From [Clostridium] scindens (GTDB lineage: Bacteria; Bacillota; Clostridia; Lachnospirales; Lachnospiraceae): DNA of 64,000 bases. The position numbers and the translations under genes were made by a program. The notes under the pieces were generated by a model. That model saw only the letters and a program-made list of their open reading frames with translations. It ran no database searches and was not told the DNA's origin. The stretch covers positions 351,001 to 415,000 of the forward strand of contig NZ_CP080442.1 in NCBI RefSeq assembly GCF_019597925.1, written 5' to 3'. Positions 1 to 8,634 of the stretch are shown here, piece by piece (positions within the stretch are counted from its first letter, which is position 1; each line of letters begins with the position of its first letter).

Positions 1-1216
1 GAAGAAAAGAAAGAGTTTTTACTACCGCAAGCTGAACCTTTTCGTAGTGAATCAGCTGGGAAGCCGTATGAAGAGCGCGGGGGCGTCGATCGCAGTGGTA
101 TGCTTCCTGATGTATATGTCCGTCTCCATCATGGGGGTCGGGATGGGGATGGGGCAGAGCGCCATCAGCATCAAGGATAAGGCTGCGCCCTATGACGTCA
201 GCATTACGGAATACTATGACGGAAGGCTTCCTGAAGACGAGGTTCGGGCGAAGGGAATCAAAAATGTCCTTACGGAGCAGAATTCGAAAGTCGTGCCTCT
301 TCTGGGGGAGACCGCGGAAATCACGTTCTACCAGTTGAAAGATCTCCGAATGAAGGAACTGTATGGAGAAAGCCTGAAAGATGAGCCGGATGTGCGGAAA
401 GTAATGGGAAAGAGCCCAGTCTGGGTAGTCGGGGTGGACGACTATAATAATGTGACGGCGATACAAGGCAAAGAACCTGTGACATTGGGAAAAGATGAAT
501 ATGCCATTGCCTACGATATGCCGGAGGCAAGGGAAATGCTAAAGACCTATGAAAGACACCATAAGAGCCCGGTAGAAGTAGGAGGAACGCCTCTGACGAT
601 GAAGAAAGGCGGATTATACAAGGCTACGCTTAATGACAGGAACGTATTGATTAATCCGGGCATGCTCATTGTCCCGCAGGAACTTGCTGAGAAATCAGAG
701 CCTTACATGTCCGTGCTGAACGGAATGTTTTCCGGGGACAAAAAAGCGGGTTATGATGCATACGTTGACGATATGGCGAAAATAAAAGAATTTGACTATG
801 TAAGTCAGAAGGATGTTCAGGTAGAGATTATATCAAACAAATTAATCTCATCTTATATCGGCAGCTATCTTGGCATCACATTTCTTGTGACCGCAGGCGC
901 GGTACTGGCATTGCAGCAGTTAAGCCAGTCGGCGGATAATAAGAAAAGATATGCCCTGCTTTATAAGATGGGGGCCGGCGACTCGGCAATGAAGGGATCT
1001 CTTCTGACGCAGATGGTCATTTACTTCGGACTGCCCTTTGGAATCGCGGCCGTGCATTCCGGGGTTATCATGGGAGGCATGTACAGGCACATCCAATACT
1101 TGTCAGCAGGAGACGTGGCAAGGAATATCCTGCTTGCAGCGGGCCTGGCAGTCATATTGTATAGCGTATACTTTATAACGACATATTCAGGAAGTAAAAG
1201 AATCTTGAAATTATAA
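1..1216 (+). CDS. ABC transporter permease, FtsX/BceB-like (5' end outside window)
   Basis: The reading frame is open from base 2 to the stop at 1214-1216, so this is the C-terminal part (about 404 residues) of a gene starting left of the window. A GTG at 47 is only an internal codon; the residues before it (KKRKSFYYRKLNLFVV) read as a normal cytoplasmic loop of this family. Visible are a membrane segment just after the loop, a long extracytoplasmic domain of about 200 residues, and three membrane segments in the last 130 residues. This is the layout of the second half of BceB-type permeases, which with an ATPase sense or remove cell-wall-active peptides such as bacitracin. The partner ATPase would lie outside the window. 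It directly precedes the dlt operon, which also protects against cationic peptides. Substrate unknown. Confidence 0.8.
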   Translation, partial: KKRKSFYYRKLNLFVVNQLGSRMKSAGASIAVVCFLMYMSVSIMGVGMGMGQSAISIKDKAAPYDVSITEYYDGRLPEDEVRAKGIKNVLTEQNSKVVPLLGETAEITFYQLKDLRMKELYGESLKDEPDVRKVMGKSPVWVVGVDDYNNVTAIQGKEPVTLGKDEYAIAYDMPEAREMLKTYERHHKSPVEVGGTPLTMKKGGLYKATLNDRNVLINPGMLIVPQELAEKSEPYMSVLNGMFSGDKKAGYDAYVDDMAKIKEFDYVSQKDVQVEIISNKLISSYIGSYLGITFLVTAGAVLALQQLSQSADNKKRYALLYKMGAGDSAMKGSLLTQMVIYFGLPFGIAAVHSGVIMGGMYRHIQYLSAGDVARNILLAAGLAVILYSVYFITTYSGSKRILKL

Positions 1217-1238
1217 GACGGTTATATAACAAGTTGAT

Positions 1239-1266
1239 TTGAAAGATGTATTATACTTGGCATAAT
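1239..1266 (+). promoter_or_regulatory. Candidate dltA promoter
   Basis: TTGAAA (1239-1244), 16 bp spacer, CATAAT (1261-1266) lies in the gap between the permease and dltA. An AGGAGG-like purine run at 1280-1286 is too far from the ATG to be its ribosome binding site; AAAGGA at 1305-1310 is better placed. The perfect palindrome AAAGCGCTTT (1310-1319) abuts the dltA start codon. Confidence 0.4.
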
Positions 1267-1319
1267 AAATATCACGAATAGGAGGTCCCAATAATACAAA
1301 AGAGAAAGGAAAGCGCTTT

Positions 1320-2846
1320 ATGGATATTTTAAAAAGATTACAGGAACATAGCAGAAATATACCCGAGCAGCCGGCAATCGTATCTGAGACGGAGCAGTTA
1401 AACTATCGTCAGCTGGAGGAATATTCAAACGCGTTGGCTTCCTATCTTACCGCGTCATATGGGAAGTCAAAAGAGCTGATTGTCGTATATGGGCACAAGA
1501 ATGTGTTCATGATCGTATGCTTTCTGGCGTGCGTGAAAGCGGGGAGGGGATACTGCCCCATTGATGTGAGCGTGCCGGCGGAGCGTGCGGCCGCGATCAT
1601 CAATGAGGCGAGGCCTCCGGTAGTGCTGATGCCAGAAAATGCGAAGTTTATGGCAGGCGAGTCAGAGCCGATAAACCTGAGTCAGATTCAGGCAATTTGC
1701 AGGGAGGGTGACGCAGGACCGGATGCCGACGCTTGGGTCAAGGATGGGGATACGTTCTACATTATATTTACATCGGGAAGCAGCGGGACTCCCAAAGGGG
1801 TAAAGATCTCGCTGGGATGCCTGAATCATTTCCTTGACTGGGCAGTGGAACTGGGGATTCCTTCGAAGGAGAAAAGAGGCAGTACCTTTCTTAATCAGGC
1901 TCCATTTTCATTTGATCTGTCTGTTATGGACCTGTATACATGCCTGGCCTGCGGGGGAACGCTGTGGGTGATGACAAAAGAGGTGCAGGGGGATTATCAG
2001 AAGATGTTCAGGCTTATGGAAGACTCAGACGTCAAGGTGTGGGTGTCTACGCCATCTTTTGCAGATGTATGCCTGGCGGATCAGAAATTTGCACAGAAAT
2101 TGCTTCCATCGCTCCGGGCATTTTTATTCTGCGGAGAGACGCTTACGAACAGAACGGCGCTTCAATTGCAGGAGAGATTCCCCAAGGCAGTGATTGTGAA
2201 TACATATGGGCCGACGGAATCTACAGTGGCTCTTACGGAAGTGAAAGTGGACCGGGAACTGGCTGTAAATGAGAACCCTCTTCCAGTGGGCCGTGTAAAA
2301 CGGGGATCTGCGATTGAGATATGGGATGAACAAGGAAAGGCAATGCCTGATGGAGAGTCCGGAGAAATCATACTAATGGGCGATACAGTAAGTACCGGCT
2401 ATCATCAAAGGGAGGAACTGTCACGGAAATCATTTTTTATGTGCCGAAGAAACGATGAAGTTCTACGGGGGTATCACACAGGAGATTCCGGCTATCTGAA
2501 GAACGGGATGCTATACTATCTCGGGAGGCTCGACCGCCAGATCAAGCTGCATGGATACCGGATTGAACTTGATGATATCGAACAGAACCTTCTGCGGCTG
2601 GATAGAGTAAAAAGCGCGGTGGTAACCGCGAATGAAAGAGATGAGAAAATCACAGGCCTTACAGCTCATATCGTATATGACCGAAAGGTAGAAGACGGCC
2701 GTCAGGAGGCGCGCAGAATGAAAGAAGAATTAAAAGAGTTCCTGCCGGAATATATGATTCCAAAGAGAATCCGTTTTCTGGATAGTATCCCAATGACGGC
2801 AAATGGAAAGGTTGACAGAAAAATGCTGCAAGGTGCTGTAAGATGA
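1320..2846 (+). CDS. dltA: D-alanine--D-alanyl carrier protein ligase DltA
   Basis: Cytoplasmic adenylating enzyme (508 aa, normal length) that activates D-alanine with ATP and loads it on the phosphopantetheine arm of DltC, the first step of teichoic acid D-alanylation. The AMP-binding core motif FTSGSSGTPKGVKIS is near residue 150, YGPTES near 297, the GYHTGD/GR-DRQIKLHGYRIE hinge near 380-420, and a C-terminal NGKVDRK lysine motif near the end. The ATG at 1320 is preceded by AAAGGA. The gene overlaps dltB by four bases (ATGA at 2843-2846), which points to translational coupling. Assignment is secure from the full dltABCD context. Confidence 0.95.
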   Translation: MDILKRLQEHSRNIPEQPAIVSETEQLNYRQLEEYSNALASYLTASYGKSKELIVVYGHKNVFMIVCFLACVKAGRGYCPIDVSVPAERAAAIINEARPPVVLMPENAKFMAGESEPINLSQIQAICREGDAGPDADAWVKDGDTFYIIFTSGSSGTPKGVKISLGCLNHFLDWAVELGIPSKEKRGSTFLNQAPFSFDLSVMDLYTCLACGGTLWVMTKEVQGDYQKMFRLMEDSDVKVWVSTPSFADVCLADQKFAQKLLPSLRAFLFCGETLTNRTALQLQERFPKAVIVNTYGPTESTVALTEVKVDRELAVNENPLPVGRVKRGSAIEIWDEQGKAMPDGESGEIILMGDTVSTGYHQREELSRKSFFMCRRNDEVLRGYHTGDSGYLKNGMLYYLGRLDRQIKLHGYRIELDDIEQNLLRLDRVKSAVVTANERDEKITGLTAHIVYDRKVEDGRQEARRMKEELKEFLPEYMIPKRIRFLDSIPMTANGKVDRKMLQGAVR

Positions 2847-4009
2847 GTTTCTTTGAGGGTTTAAACTTTTTTACATACTTGATTGCAGCCTTGTCGGGAG
2901 CCGCGGTGCTGGGAATACTGGAAAAGCCGCTGAGACATTACGCGTTCTTGCTTTCGGTGCTTTTTATTACTGCAGTATTCTGGAGCAAGCCGCAGCAGTT
3001 CTTATATCTTCTGATCTATGTATTACTGCAGATCGTCCTTGTCAAAGGCTATCTGGCCATAAGGAAGAGATATGGAAGAAAGGCGGGAATCTACCATATA
3101 TTTTTGGTGCTTTCCATTGCGCCTCTCTTGATCAATAAGATCGGCGGGCTGTTCCATCTGTCTGTCCTGGGGTTCCTTGGAATATCCTACCTTACATTCC
3201 GGGCGGTTCAGATGATTATTGAGATCTATGATGGAGTCATCGAGGAAGTTCCTACCGTGGAGTTTTTGAGCTTCCTGCTCTTTTTTCCATCCATCAGTTC
3301 AGGCCCGATAGACAGAAGCAGAAGATTCCATGAAGATTATGAAAAGGTCTATACCAGGCAGGAATATCTGGAACTGCTCGGAGACGGATTGATGAAGATC
3401 ATGCTTGGCCTTGTATATAAGATTGTCCTGGCTGCCTTATTTGCAAAGTGGATGGAAGCTGTTGCGTATGGAGAAACGTGGTATGCTGGCATCGGATATG
3501 TATATTGCTATGGCTTCAATATGTTTTTTGACTTTGCCGGATATTCCTTGATGGCAGTGGGGACAAGCTATATCCTTGGAGTCAAGGCGCCGGATAACTT
3601 TCGGCTTCCGTTTATCAGCAAAGACATTAAGGAATTTTGGGACCGATGGCATATATCGCTGTCGCATTGGTTCAGGGATTTTATATTCTCAAGATTTATT
3701 ATGACGGCGATACGAAAGAAATGGTTTAAGACCAGGCTGACGGGCGCTTCGATAGGATTTATTATCAATATGCTCGTGATGGGAGCATGGCACGGGCTGA
3801 CGGTATCCTATCTGCTCTATGGCCTGTACCACGGAGTACTGCTTGCACTCACAGAGATATATCAGAAAAAGGCCCGGTTTTATAAGAAATACAAAAAGAA
3901 AAAATGGTATCAGGCTGTTTCATGTTTTGTAACATTCCAGCTCGTAATGTTTGGATTCTATATCTTTTCAGGAAGAATGATCGAGACGGTAGCCGGATTT
4001 ATAAAATAA
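2843..4009 (+). CDS. dltB: D-alanyl transfer protein DltB (MBOAT family)
   Basis: Polytopic membrane O-acyltransferase (388 aa) that passes D-alanine from DltC across the membrane towards lipoteichoic acid. There are many hydrophobic segments along the whole length. The MBOAT signature is clear: the FWDRWHISLSHWFRDFIF segment around residue 270 and the catalytic histidine in MGAWHGLTVSYLLYGLYHG around residue 313. It starts inside the end of dltA. A 90-bp gap follows before dltC, in which I see no terminator. It works with DltC, DltD and, from recent work on the family, the microprotein DltX. Confidence 0.95.
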   Translation: MSFFEGLNFFTYLIAALSGAAVLGILEKPLRHYAFLLSVLFITAVFWSKPQQFLYLLIYVLLQIVLVKGYLAIRKRYGRKAGIYHIFLVLSIAPLLINKIGGLFHLSVLGFLGISYLTFRAVQMIIEIYDGVIEEVPTVEFLSFLLFFPSISSGPIDRSRRFHEDYEKVYTRQEYLELLGDGLMKIMLGLVYKIVLAALFAKWMEAVAYGETWYAGIGYVYCYGFNMFFDFAGYSLMAVGTSYILGVKAPDNFRLPFISKDIKEFWDRWHISLSHWFRDFIFSRFIMTAIRKKWFKTRLTGASIGFIINMLVMGAWHGLTVSYLLYGLYHGVLLALTEIYQKKARFYKKYKKKKWYQAVSCFVTFQLVMFGFYIFSGRMIETVAGFIK

Positions 4010-4099
4010 TTTCTTAGAGGCTGATATAACGTTATAAAGGTAAGAAAGAGGATATGGCGTATACCCTCTGAAATCAAAAATATAAGGAGAAGAAAAGAT

Positions 4100-4330
4100 A
4101 TGGAAGAGAAATTATTAGATATGCTGGAAAGAATCTGCGAGGATGATATTGTGCGCGAGGAATACGATCTGGATTTGATCGATGAGGGGCTTCTGGATTC
4201 CCTTGCCTTTGCAGAACTGCTTGTGGACATTGAGGAAGAGTTTGGGATCGTAATCTCTCCGTCCGAGGTCGGGCATGAAGATATGAATACGGTGAATAAG
4301 ATTATGGCCCAGATTAAGCAGAGGAGCTGA
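4100..4330 (+). CDS. dltC: D-alanyl carrier protein DltC
   Basis: Small acidic acyl carrier protein (76 aa), the usual DltC length. The phosphopantetheine attachment site is Ser34 in LIDEGLLDSLAFAEL, followed by the acidic helix VDIEEEFGI. An AAGGAGAAG ribosome binding site sits 8-9 bases before the ATG. It is loaded with D-alanine by DltA and docks on DltB. The stop (4328-4330) lies five bases before the ATG at 4335 that begins dltD in another frame. Context makes DltC far more likely than a fatty acid ACP. Confidence 0.95.
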   Translation: MEEKLLDMLERICEDDIVREEYDLDLIDEGLLDSLAFAELLVDIEEEFGIVISPSEVGHEDMNTVNKIMAQIKQRS

Positions 4331-4334
4331 TTCC

Positions 4335-5515
4335 ATGAAGAAGATAGCGGCTTTTTTACAGCTCTTATTATGGCCGGAATTACAATTCTGGGAATGCATG
4401 TGTATTCTTCCGGGAAGACAGAGTTTCACAGCCCGGATTTTGGGTTTTGGACAGCGGAGCAGAAGTTTCAGGCTCCGGAAGCGGTCAAGAGCAACCTGAA
4501 CGAGAATTCCCTTGTGATCATGGCATCCTCTGAACTTGAGCATGGCAAGGGAACGCCGTACCATCCCCAAAATATGTTCAAAGGCAATGTATTTCAGCCG
4601 ATGCTGCTCGGAGCCGGCCATTATCAGAGCCTGTCCCATGCGATCACGCTGGCCGCGATCGAGCCGGCGATGGAGAACCGGAAAGTAGTGCTGCTCGTAT
4701 CTCCCCAATGGTTCCGTCCCCGTGGGATTCTGCCGAAGGCGTACGCGTCCAGATTCTCTGAAAGCGCGTTTATCGACATGCTGAAAAATAAGAATCTTTC
4801 CGAGGAGACAAAACGGGAAATCACAGACAGAACGATTAATCTGCTTTCTGCAGACCGGACGATGCAGAACAGAATTATATCTTATAAAAAATTGCTGATC
4901 GAGCATGAGAAGAATCCAATAGAAACTGCAAAATTCAAGGCATACAACGCATTTCTGAATGAAAAGCAAAGACAGAGCGTCCTGATCCAGTCCGCAGTAG
5001 ATGGAATAAGAAGAGATCAGGAAATAGGGCTTGAGATCAAGGAGCCAGACTGGGAGGCATCTTATGCAAACGCAGAAAAGGATGCAAGGAAAATGACGTC
5101 CAACAACCGGTTCCAGATCTCCAACAAATATTATAACTGGAAGGTAAAGCCACAGCTTAAAAAGAGGAAGAGCAGCAGCGTGTCATCAAGTTACCTGGAA
5201 TCACCAGAATATAAAGACCTGAAATGCTTCCTTGATGTATGCGAGGATTTAGAGATAGAACCCATGATCGTGCTGCTTCCCGTCAATGGCAAATGGTATG
5301 ACTATACGAAATTTCCCAAAGACGGGCTGGCAGCGTATTATAGCAAGGTATCAGATACGGTGAAAGAGTATCAAGATGCGAAACTGGTAGATCTCTCGGC
5401 TATATCTGATCAGGACTATTATCTGGAAGATACAATCCACATCGGATGGAAAGGATGGGTGAAATTAGATGAAATTATTTACCAGTTTGGCGGCAAAGAT
5501 CAAGGAACATCCTAA
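4335..5515 (+). CDS. dltD: D-alanyl-lipoteichoic acid biosynthesis protein DltD (apparent N-terminal frameshift)
   Basis: Membrane-anchored SGNH-type protein required for the final transfer of D-alanine to teichoic acid. The uninterrupted frame runs from an ATG at 4370 (381 aa), but that ATG has no ribosome binding site and lacks the signal anchor. The ATG at 4335 has GAGGAG at 4321-4326 and encodes MKKIAAF, then leaves the frame at a run of six T (4352-4357). One more T would give MKKIAAFFTALIMAGITILG joined to the long frame, a normal anchor. So a single base is missing from the T tract through sequencing error, mutation or slippage. The SSELEHG motif (active serine) and the C-terminal DTIHIGWKGW (Asp/His) are intact. 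The 3' end overlaps dltX. Confidence 0.85.
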
Positions 5516-5630
5516 AATTCAGTTTTTGCTTTATGTAGTCCTGTTCTATGTCCTGATCATGACTTTATATATCTATTTGATACATGCGAATCTTTCTACA
5601 GCGCCAACATTTGTATACAATCAATTTTAA
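5469..5630 (+). CDS. dltX: Teichoic acid D-alanylation microprotein DltX
   Basis: A 53-residue ORF beginning at ATG 5469, 47 bases inside the end of dltD in another frame. It has a charged N-terminus (MKLFTSLAAKIKEHPKIQF), one hydrophobic membrane helix (LLYVVLFYVLIMTLYIYLI) and the C-terminus PTFVYNQF. DltX proteins are about 50 residues long with one membrane helix and end in F-x-Y-N-x-F, whose tyrosine has been proposed to carry D-alanine between DltB and DltD. The C-terminal motif here matches. DltX usually precedes dltA in bacilli; here it closes the operon. Identification rests on motif, size and location. Confidence 0.82.
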   Translation: MKLFTSLAAKIKEHPKIQFLLYVVLFYVLIMTLYIYLIHANLSTAPTFVYNQF

Positions 5631-5641
5631 TGGAACTTTGC

Positions 5642-7243
5642 TTATGCGCTTGCAAATCCGCCATTGTGGCTTTCTTTCGCTTTATATAGGGCATCATCCG
5701 CAATCTTGGACAAAGCGGTATAATTGTCCGTGCGTCTGGCAATGACGGCGCCTGCCGACATGGTGATGACCGGAAGGTTTCGTTTCCTGGCCTCGACGGC
5801 GATGGTACTATTGATGTCTTCCATAATCCTCTTGGCTACGGAATAATCGCCGGTCTTGGAGACAAAGATGGCAAATTCATCCCCATGAAGCCTGGAAGCC
5901 AGGTCGATGGTCCGGATACGTCCGATGATCATCTGGGCGCACAGCTTGATGACTTCATCCCCCACACTATGTCCATAATTGTCGTTGACAGCCTTAAAGC
6001 GGTCGCCGTCAATCATGATGAGGATGCTGCACTCATCTTCCTCCATAGAGTGAAGCTGGTGAGTGATGCTTTCCTTAAATGAATGGAAATTCATAAGCCC
6101 TGTTAGCTCGTCGATGGCGGCAGCTTTCTGGGCGGCAGTAAGCGCAAGTTCCAGGCGTTTCTGCGTCTGTCCCAGCTCGACATAGGCAGCCCTGAGTTCC
6201 CTGTTTTTCTGCTCTTTGGTTATGCGTCCGAGGATATAGATCAGCAGCAGTTCCAGAATGAGAAGCGGCAGAAGCCATATCTGCAGGGATGACTGGAGCA
6301 TGGACATTACCGGTACCAGTACCAGGAAATGATAGGTATCGCCTTTTAGCAGGTAGCCATAGTAGTTTGTCTTGCCGATTTTCAGAGCCAGCGGCTTTTC
6401 CGGATGTTTCTTTAGCCGCGAGAAGTCCTTGTGGAAGTCCTTCTGGAAGGAATAGTAGGCATCAAGGGAATCTGCCTGCTGCTGAAGTTTTTCTTTGTCA
6501 GCTTCTGATATATCCCCGGCCTCCTCTAAGTTCTTCTTTGCCTCCTTCAAAGCATCCCTGGTCTCATCAAGAGAATTGTACAGGCTGCCGCCAAGATAGC
6601 TGGTATTGGTGCTGCCAAGTATGGTTCCATTATCGTCGAATATCATCATCTGCTCATCAGGATAGGCGGTCAGGGAAGAGACAAGTTCCTGGATATCTCC
6701 CATCTTGATGTCATATGCGAATACAGTCTCTCCGTCCGGCTGAAGCTGGGAGATGGTGGAGAGGATATAATGATTAGCATAACTCATATAAGGCGGGGTA
6801 AATACGACTTTCCCTTTGCCGGCCACCGCATCTTTATACCACGGGCGCTCCGTGGCTACATATCCGGTATCCTCATACTGGGAATAAGGGGTGTCCCAAC
6901 TGTATAGATAGCGGCCCTGGTAATACATATAGAGGCCGTCGAAGGTATCTCCCTCGATCTCCAGCATGGTGGAGTCTATGCTCTTTAGATAATCCCAAAT
7001 ATCATCTGGGTTTGGATTGTTTTTAATTTCCCTTGCCATCATATTGGAGAATAGCTGGAAAGAATGGATATAGTTATCCATAACATCTTCCATCTTAGCG
7101 CGGGACTGTTCTGCATGGGAAGAAAAACTGTCACGGATGTAGGAGGATTCTTTCCTTCCTATCAGTAGGATGGCAGCAAGATTGACGATTAAAAATGCTG
7201 CGATGAACCAGCGACCATTTCCATGCTTCTTATCACGTTTCAT
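5642..7243 (-). CDS. Membrane diguanylate cyclase with extracellular Cache sensor
   Basis: A 533-aa protein predicted to make cyclic di-GMP in response to an external ligand. Membrane helix at residues 11-28, an extracytoplasmic double-Cache-like domain at about 32-315 (typical segment TERPWYKDAV near 132), a second helix near 321-340, a short coiled coil, then a GGDEF domain from about 375. The signature reads HGDEF (453-457) rather than GGDEF; Asp and both key acidic positions remain, and the inhibitory-site RxxD (RTID, 444-447) sits five residues before it. First-glycine substitutions are known in active cyclases, so activity is likely but untested. It converges on dltX with an 11-base gap and has its own promoter. 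Confidence 0.88.
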   Translation of the reverse strand: MKRDKKHGNGRWFIAAFLIVNLAAILLIGRKESSYIRDSFSSHAEQSRAKMEDVMDNYIHSFQLFSNMMAREIKNNPNPDDIWDYLKSIDSTMLEIEGDTFDGLYMYYQGRYLYSWDTPYSQYEDTGYVATERPWYKDAVAGKGKVVFTPPYMSYANHYILSTISQLQPDGETVFAYDIKMGDIQELVSSLTAYPDEQMMIFDDNGTILGSTNTSYLGGSLYNSLDETRDALKEAKKNLEEAGDISEADKEKLQQQADSLDAYYSFQKDFHKDFSRLKKHPEKPLALKIGKTNYYGYLLKGDTYHFLVLVPVMSMLQSSLQIWLLPLLILELLLIYILGRITKEQKNRELRAAYVELGQTQKRLELALTAAQKAAAIDELTGLMNFHSFKESITHQLHSMEEDECSILIMIDGDRFKAVNDNYGHSVGDEVIKLCAQMIIGRIRTIDLASRLHGDEFAIFVSKTGDYSVAKRIMEDINSTIAVEARKRNLPVITMSAGAVIARRTDNYTALSKIADDALYKAKESHNGGFASA

Positions 7244-7294
7244 AATGTAACCTCCAGAGGAATTAGATCCGTCGTAAATAATACGGCCATACTC

Positions 7295-7324
7295 ATTCTA
7301 TCACATAGATTTGGCTGTATTCAA
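7295..7324 (-). promoter_or_regulatory. Candidate promoter of the diguanylate cyclase gene
   Basis: Read on the minus strand: TTGAAT (7324-7319), 18 bp, TAGAAT (7300-7295), about 50 bases before the start codon. GGAGG precedes the ATG at 7243. Confidence 0.42.
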
Positions 7325-7361
7325 TAGGAGGGAGACAAAAGAAGCGACACTTTTGCCGCGA

Positions 7362-7390
7362 TTGAAAACAATCTTATGAAATGCTATAAT
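7362..7390 (+). promoter_or_regulatory. Candidate promoter of the rsmH-like gene
   Basis: TTGAAA (7362-7367), 17 bp spacer, TATAAT (7385-7390), a near-consensus sigma-A promoter about 48 bases upstream of the start. Confidence 0.55.
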
Positions 7391-7437
7391 ACGGATATGA
7401 ATGGGCATGGGCCAGAGAATATTAAGGAGAAGAATGA

Positions 7438-8490
7438 ATGGAGAATCAGGAGAAGAAACATAAGCGCCGGGTACGTTATTCCGGCGCTTATCCCAAGAAT
7501 TACAGAGAAAAATATAAGGAGCTTCAGCCGGAGAAGTATGCGGATACCATTTCTAAGGTTATACAGAAGGGAAGCACGCCTGCAGGAATGCATCTCTCGA
7601 TCTGCGTTAAAGAAATCCTGGATTTCCTCAAGATACAGCCGGGGCAGACCGGCCTGGATGCAACGCTTGGGTATGGCGGCCATACGCAAAAGATGCTGGA
7701 ATGCCTGCAGTCGGAGGGCCATCTATATGCGCTGGATGTAGATCCTATTGAATCCGAAAAGACAAAGGAGAGGCTTCAAACGCTTGGGTATGGGCCGGAT
7801 ATCCTGACGGTGATGCTTCAGAACTTTGCCGACATCGACCAGGTAGCGGAAGAGACGGGGAAATTTGATTTCGTGCTGGCTGATCTGGGCGTCTCTTCCA
7901 TGCAGATCGATAATCCTGACCGGGGATTCAGCTATAAGACGGAAGGGCCTCTGGATCTGCGTATGAATCCCAAGAAGGGCATAAGCGCTGCGCAGAGGCT
8001 TAAGGATATATCGGCCGAAGAATTCCAGGGGATGCTTATGGAAAATGCCGATGAGCCATATGCGCAGGAGATAGCCTGGGAAGTGACGGACCGTCTTCGC
8101 AGAGGAGAAGAGATCGCGACAACTACCCAGCTGCGCCAGGCAATCGAAGCAGCCTTGTCCTTTATTCCGGAGAAGGAACGCAGGGAGGCAGTGAAGAAGT
8201 CGAGCCAGAGAACCTTTCAGGCGCTCAGGATTGACGTGAACAATGAGTATGAGGCTTTATACTCATTTCTGGAGAAACTCCCGGAGGTGCTGGCGCCGAA
8301 TGGGCGGGTGGCAATTCTGACATTCCATTCCGGGGAGGACAGACTGGTCAAAAAGTCTTTTAAGTGGTTTTACAAAGAAGGGATTTATAAGGAAATCGCA
8401 AATGAAGTTATACGACCATCCCAGGAAGAATGCATCCGGAATAGCCGGGCGCGTTCGACGAAGATGAGATGGGCGATACGGGCGGATTAA
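7438..8490 (+). CDS. rsmH: RsmH-family 16S rRNA (cytosine-N4) methyltransferase, stand-alone paralog type
   Basis: SAM-dependent methyltransferase of the RsmH/MraW family (350 aa), which N4-methylates C1402 of 16S rRNA. Family motifs are GLDATLGYGGHTQKML (SAM loop), DLGVSSMQIDNPDRGFSY, the QRTFQALRIDVNNE segment and ILTFHSGEDRLVKKSF; the usual FHSLEDR reads FHSGEDR. About 50 basic residues precede the conserved core, longer than in the classical enzyme. It stands alone, not in the division and cell-wall cluster where rsmH normally lies. It may therefore be a second, diverged copy. AAGGAGAAG at 7423-7431 favours the ATG at 7438 over the out-of-frame ATG at 7434. Confidence 0.85.
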   Translation: MENQEKKHKRRVRYSGAYPKNYREKYKELQPEKYADTISKVIQKGSTPAGMHLSICVKEILDFLKIQPGQTGLDATLGYGGHTQKMLECLQSEGHLYALDVDPIESEKTKERLQTLGYGPDILTVMLQNFADIDQVAEETGKFDFVLADLGVSSMQIDNPDRGFSYKTEGPLDLRMNPKKGISAAQRLKDISAEEFQGMLMENADEPYAQEIAWEVTDRLRRGEEIATTTQLRQAIEAALSFIPEKERREAVKKSSQRTFQALRIDVNNEYEALYSFLEKLPEVLAPNGRVAILTFHSGEDRLVKKSFKWFYKEGIYKEIANEVIRPSQEECIRNSRARSTKMRWAIRAD

Positions 8491-8569
8491 GTTCGCGCGG
8501 GAGCGGCTTGCAGTTACCGCCGGGAAACCTGTAGGCATTTGTATACTATGCCACTTAATTGTGCGTACT

Positions 8570-8597
8570 TTGCACGAAGAGATGGCTCTGCTATGAT
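8570..8597 (+). promoter_or_regulatory. Candidate promoter of the sirtuin gene
   Basis: TTGCAC (8570-8575), 16 bp, TATGAT (8592-8597), just upstream of the GAGGAG ribosome binding site. A GTGCGTACTTTGCAC near-palindrome overlaps the -35 box. Confidence 0.38.
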
Positions 8598-8634
8598 GGA
8601 CGTATAGAAAAATGGCGAGGAGAAGGTGGCAGGT

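Noticed and set aside
1310..1323. A full cre site at dltA
   Set aside because: Only the central ten bases agree; the outer conserved positions do not match.
4115..4969. A 284-codon minus-strand frame across dltC and dltD
   Set aside because: The plus strand carries the carrier-protein Ser34 motif and DltD motifs; the opposite frame has no recognisable domain.
4335..5515. Calling dltD a dead pseudogene
   Set aside because: Only one base is off, in a homopolymer prone to error, and the rest of the gene with its active-site motifs is intact.
8626..8634. GTG start for the sirtuin gene
   Set aside because: It lies only about two bases after the purine-rich site; ATG 8635 has normal spacing.
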